Of a stretch of DNA of 62,309 bases, positions 61,501 to 62,309 are shown piece after piece; position 1 is the first letter of the stretch; every line of letters starts with the position of its first letter. Position numbers and translations under genes: made by a program. A model generated the notes under the pieces. The model ran no database searches and had not been told where the DNA came from. It saw only the letters and a program-made list of their open reading frames with translations. Source of the DNA: Chrysochromulina tobinii (Eukaryota > Haptophyta > Prymnesiales > Chrysochromulinaceae); contig JWZX01003208.1 in the NCBI GenBank assembly GCA_001275005.1, positions 1 through 62,309 of the forward strand, read 5' to 3'.

Positions 61501-62140
61501 TGGCGGCCGCACGCCGCTCGCGCGCCGCGCGCTCATTCAGGGCTGCCTCCCGCGCCAACGCCTGCGCTTGCCGTTCCGCCGCTTGTCGCTCCGCCTCGGC
61601 TCGCCGCGCGCGTGCTGTCGTGAGCTGCTCACGCAGGGCGGCCTTGTGCTCTTGCTCGCGCCGGCGGTCGGCCTCGATCTGTGCGCGCTCCGCGGCCAGC
61701 CGCGCCTCGCGATGCGATGACACGTGTGCGCGCTTGCGCGCCTGCTCTTCCTGGAGCTTCACAGCCTGCCGGTCCTGCCGCTCGCGCTCGCGCCGCTGCT
61801 CCTCGTCGTGGTACTGCGCCGCCGCCTCGCGAGTGAGCGCCGCGCAGAGCTGCACGCGCGACGCCCGCTCTTGGAGCTGCTCCCGTCGCGCGAGCGGCAA
61901 CTCGCTCTCGACGAGCTCGTCATCGGGCGCCTCCCACGCCCGCAGCGCGGTCGCCTGGGATGCAACTACTCGTAGTGGCACGTCGGGAGGCTTCGCCTGC
62001 GTAGAGACGCGAGACGCGCTCTTGCTCTGCGCGGCCGCGAGCAATGCGTCGAGGCGCGAGGCGGCCTGCGTCGTGCTCCTGTCCGGCGCCACGACCAACG
62101 CGCGTCCGGCGCCACGACCACCTTCACGCGGCGTCGCCAT
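58566..62140 (-). CDS. Coiled-coil / sulfotransferase fusion protein
   Basis: Minus-strand exons 62140-61344, 61203-60573, 60507-60298, 60115-59870, 59654-58767 and 58703-58566 (969 aa; all joins keep frame). Residues 1 to ~395 are charged coiled coil (ERERQDRQAVKLQEEQARKR, RRAEAERDERRARLDEWRRA). An acidic linker then leads to a sulfotransferase: VALVSYPRSGNS (5'-phosphosulfate loop of PAPS), KSHWPE, LLVRSPVDAIDSYWNMV (3'-phosphate site) and AIRYEDLL. A Gly/Asp-rich insert (DDGGGG) and an unassigned tail with FKYEADPNSKFFGRPLAGPP follow. No stop separates the coiled coil from the sulfotransferase. An alternative is two genes, with the second starting at ATG 60869 (MEMEAAAV). The last intron (58704-58766) is the least certain. 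Confidence 0.65.
60116..60297 (-). mobile_element. Intron containing three tandem family-A cores
   Basis: In sense orientation, GCATGCGAGTGCTTACC, GCATGCATCTGCTCACC and GCATGCATCGGTCACC occur in sequence, each followed by ACGGCGCGCG; the first two continue with TCTCCGCCACCCTTCG. The donor GTGCGTGTGCCG resembles the next exon start GTGCGAGTGCATG. Confidence 0.85.
60508..60572 (-). mobile_element. Introner-like element (family A) with a perfect 37-bp flanking duplication
   Basis: 60582-60546 and 60517-60481 are identical over 37 bp and both span CTCACGGCAG|GTAGCCC. The 28-nt insert 60545-60518 contains GCATGCATGTGCTCACC, then ATGGCGCC. The intron runs from the GT of one copy to the AG of the other. 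Confidence 0.9.
61204..61343 (-). repeat. First intron of the fusion gene: TCCGATTGCCTCCCTCATCA repeats
   Basis: It holds three imperfect ~28-bp units in sense orientation with CGATTGCCTCCCTCATCA, preceded by two CACCAGAGG/CATCAGAGG units. It ends CTCATCAG. Confidence 0.85.
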
Positions 62141-62309
62141 TCGTACAAATCACCGTTTCACACGACATCCGTTGTGTGAATGACGACATAAGAGCAAGTA
62201 AACTTGGTCGCGTAGGTTGGTGATAGTCGTCGACGAACGCCCCCACCAGCACCAGCCCCGCACCAGCACGCGGTGCAACGAAGGCCTGACCGTTAGGGGG
62301 GAGTAACGC

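Noticed and set aside
1..62309. Giant-virus or bacterial origin of the whole window
   Set aside because: Spliceosomal introns, Rpn13, centrin, SMC, polycystin and plastid leaders point to a eukaryotic nuclear genome; only the SUKH gene looks bacterial.

Overview
This window is nuclear DNA from a eukaryote, most likely a photosynthetic, flagellated protist. A haptophyte alga is my best guess, from gene content and style; no marker in the window proves it. The evidence is: very high GC with long antisense shadow frames, many short spliceosomal introns (including one probable GC-AG intron), plastid-type presequences on two proteins, flagellar/centriolar proteins (centrin, Sfi1-like protein, PG-rich repeat proteins, a polycystin channel), and eukaryote-only machinery (SMC, Rpn13, U-box, PARP). 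There are no operons and I see no tRNA, rRNA or CRISPR array.

Layout. 1-8 kb: a U-box/dynamin-like GTPase/ARM protein (+), an MSP-like/kinase/PARP protein (-) and a small secreted ankyrin protein (+). 9-15 kb: a plastid-type pyruvate kinase, a plastid-type triple-repeat protein and a secreted TauD-like dioxygenase (all +). 15-31 kb: a divergent SMC, a fucosyltransferase-like protein, a giant Sfi1-like repeat protein and an ADP-ribosyltransferase protein (all +). 31-39 kb: a 2H phosphoesterase (-), divergent from an amino-acid permease (+), then a polycystin (+). 39-50 kb: a minus-strand block of SUKH protein, PG-rich protein, ATP-grasp ligase, centrin, second PG-rich protein and a leishmanolysin-Hint metalloprotease. 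50-51 kb: a 22-bp satellite. 51-62 kb: a glycosyltransferase-like protein (-), an acylated IQ protein (-), a lycopene-cyclase-like protein (-), divergent from Rpn13 (+), then a coiled-coil/sulfotransferase fusion (-).

The most striking signal is in the introns. At least four are flanked by direct duplications of exon sequence (12-37 bp) enclosing a short related insert with core GCATGCANGTGCTCACC and usually ending in CCCACAG. A fifth intron holds three tandem copies of the core. In the clearest case (60481-60582) a perfect 37-bp duplication spanning AG|GT brackets a 28-bp insert. A second class of introns is built from tandem TGATTGCC/GATGACC/CTCATCAG units and also begins or ends with copies of adjacent exon sequence. 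Together they look like fossils of ongoing intron creation. Separately, two otherwise unrelated genes (U-box/GTPase and ADP-ribosyltransferase) share a decapeptide-repeat tail, a homologous last intron carrying an antisense tRNA T-arm-like motif, and a related downstream flank, as if a 3' gene module had been copied.

The spliced gene models keep frame across all proposed junctions, which is the main support for the exon coordinates; none has been checked against transcripts. Functional calls rest on motifs read by eye.
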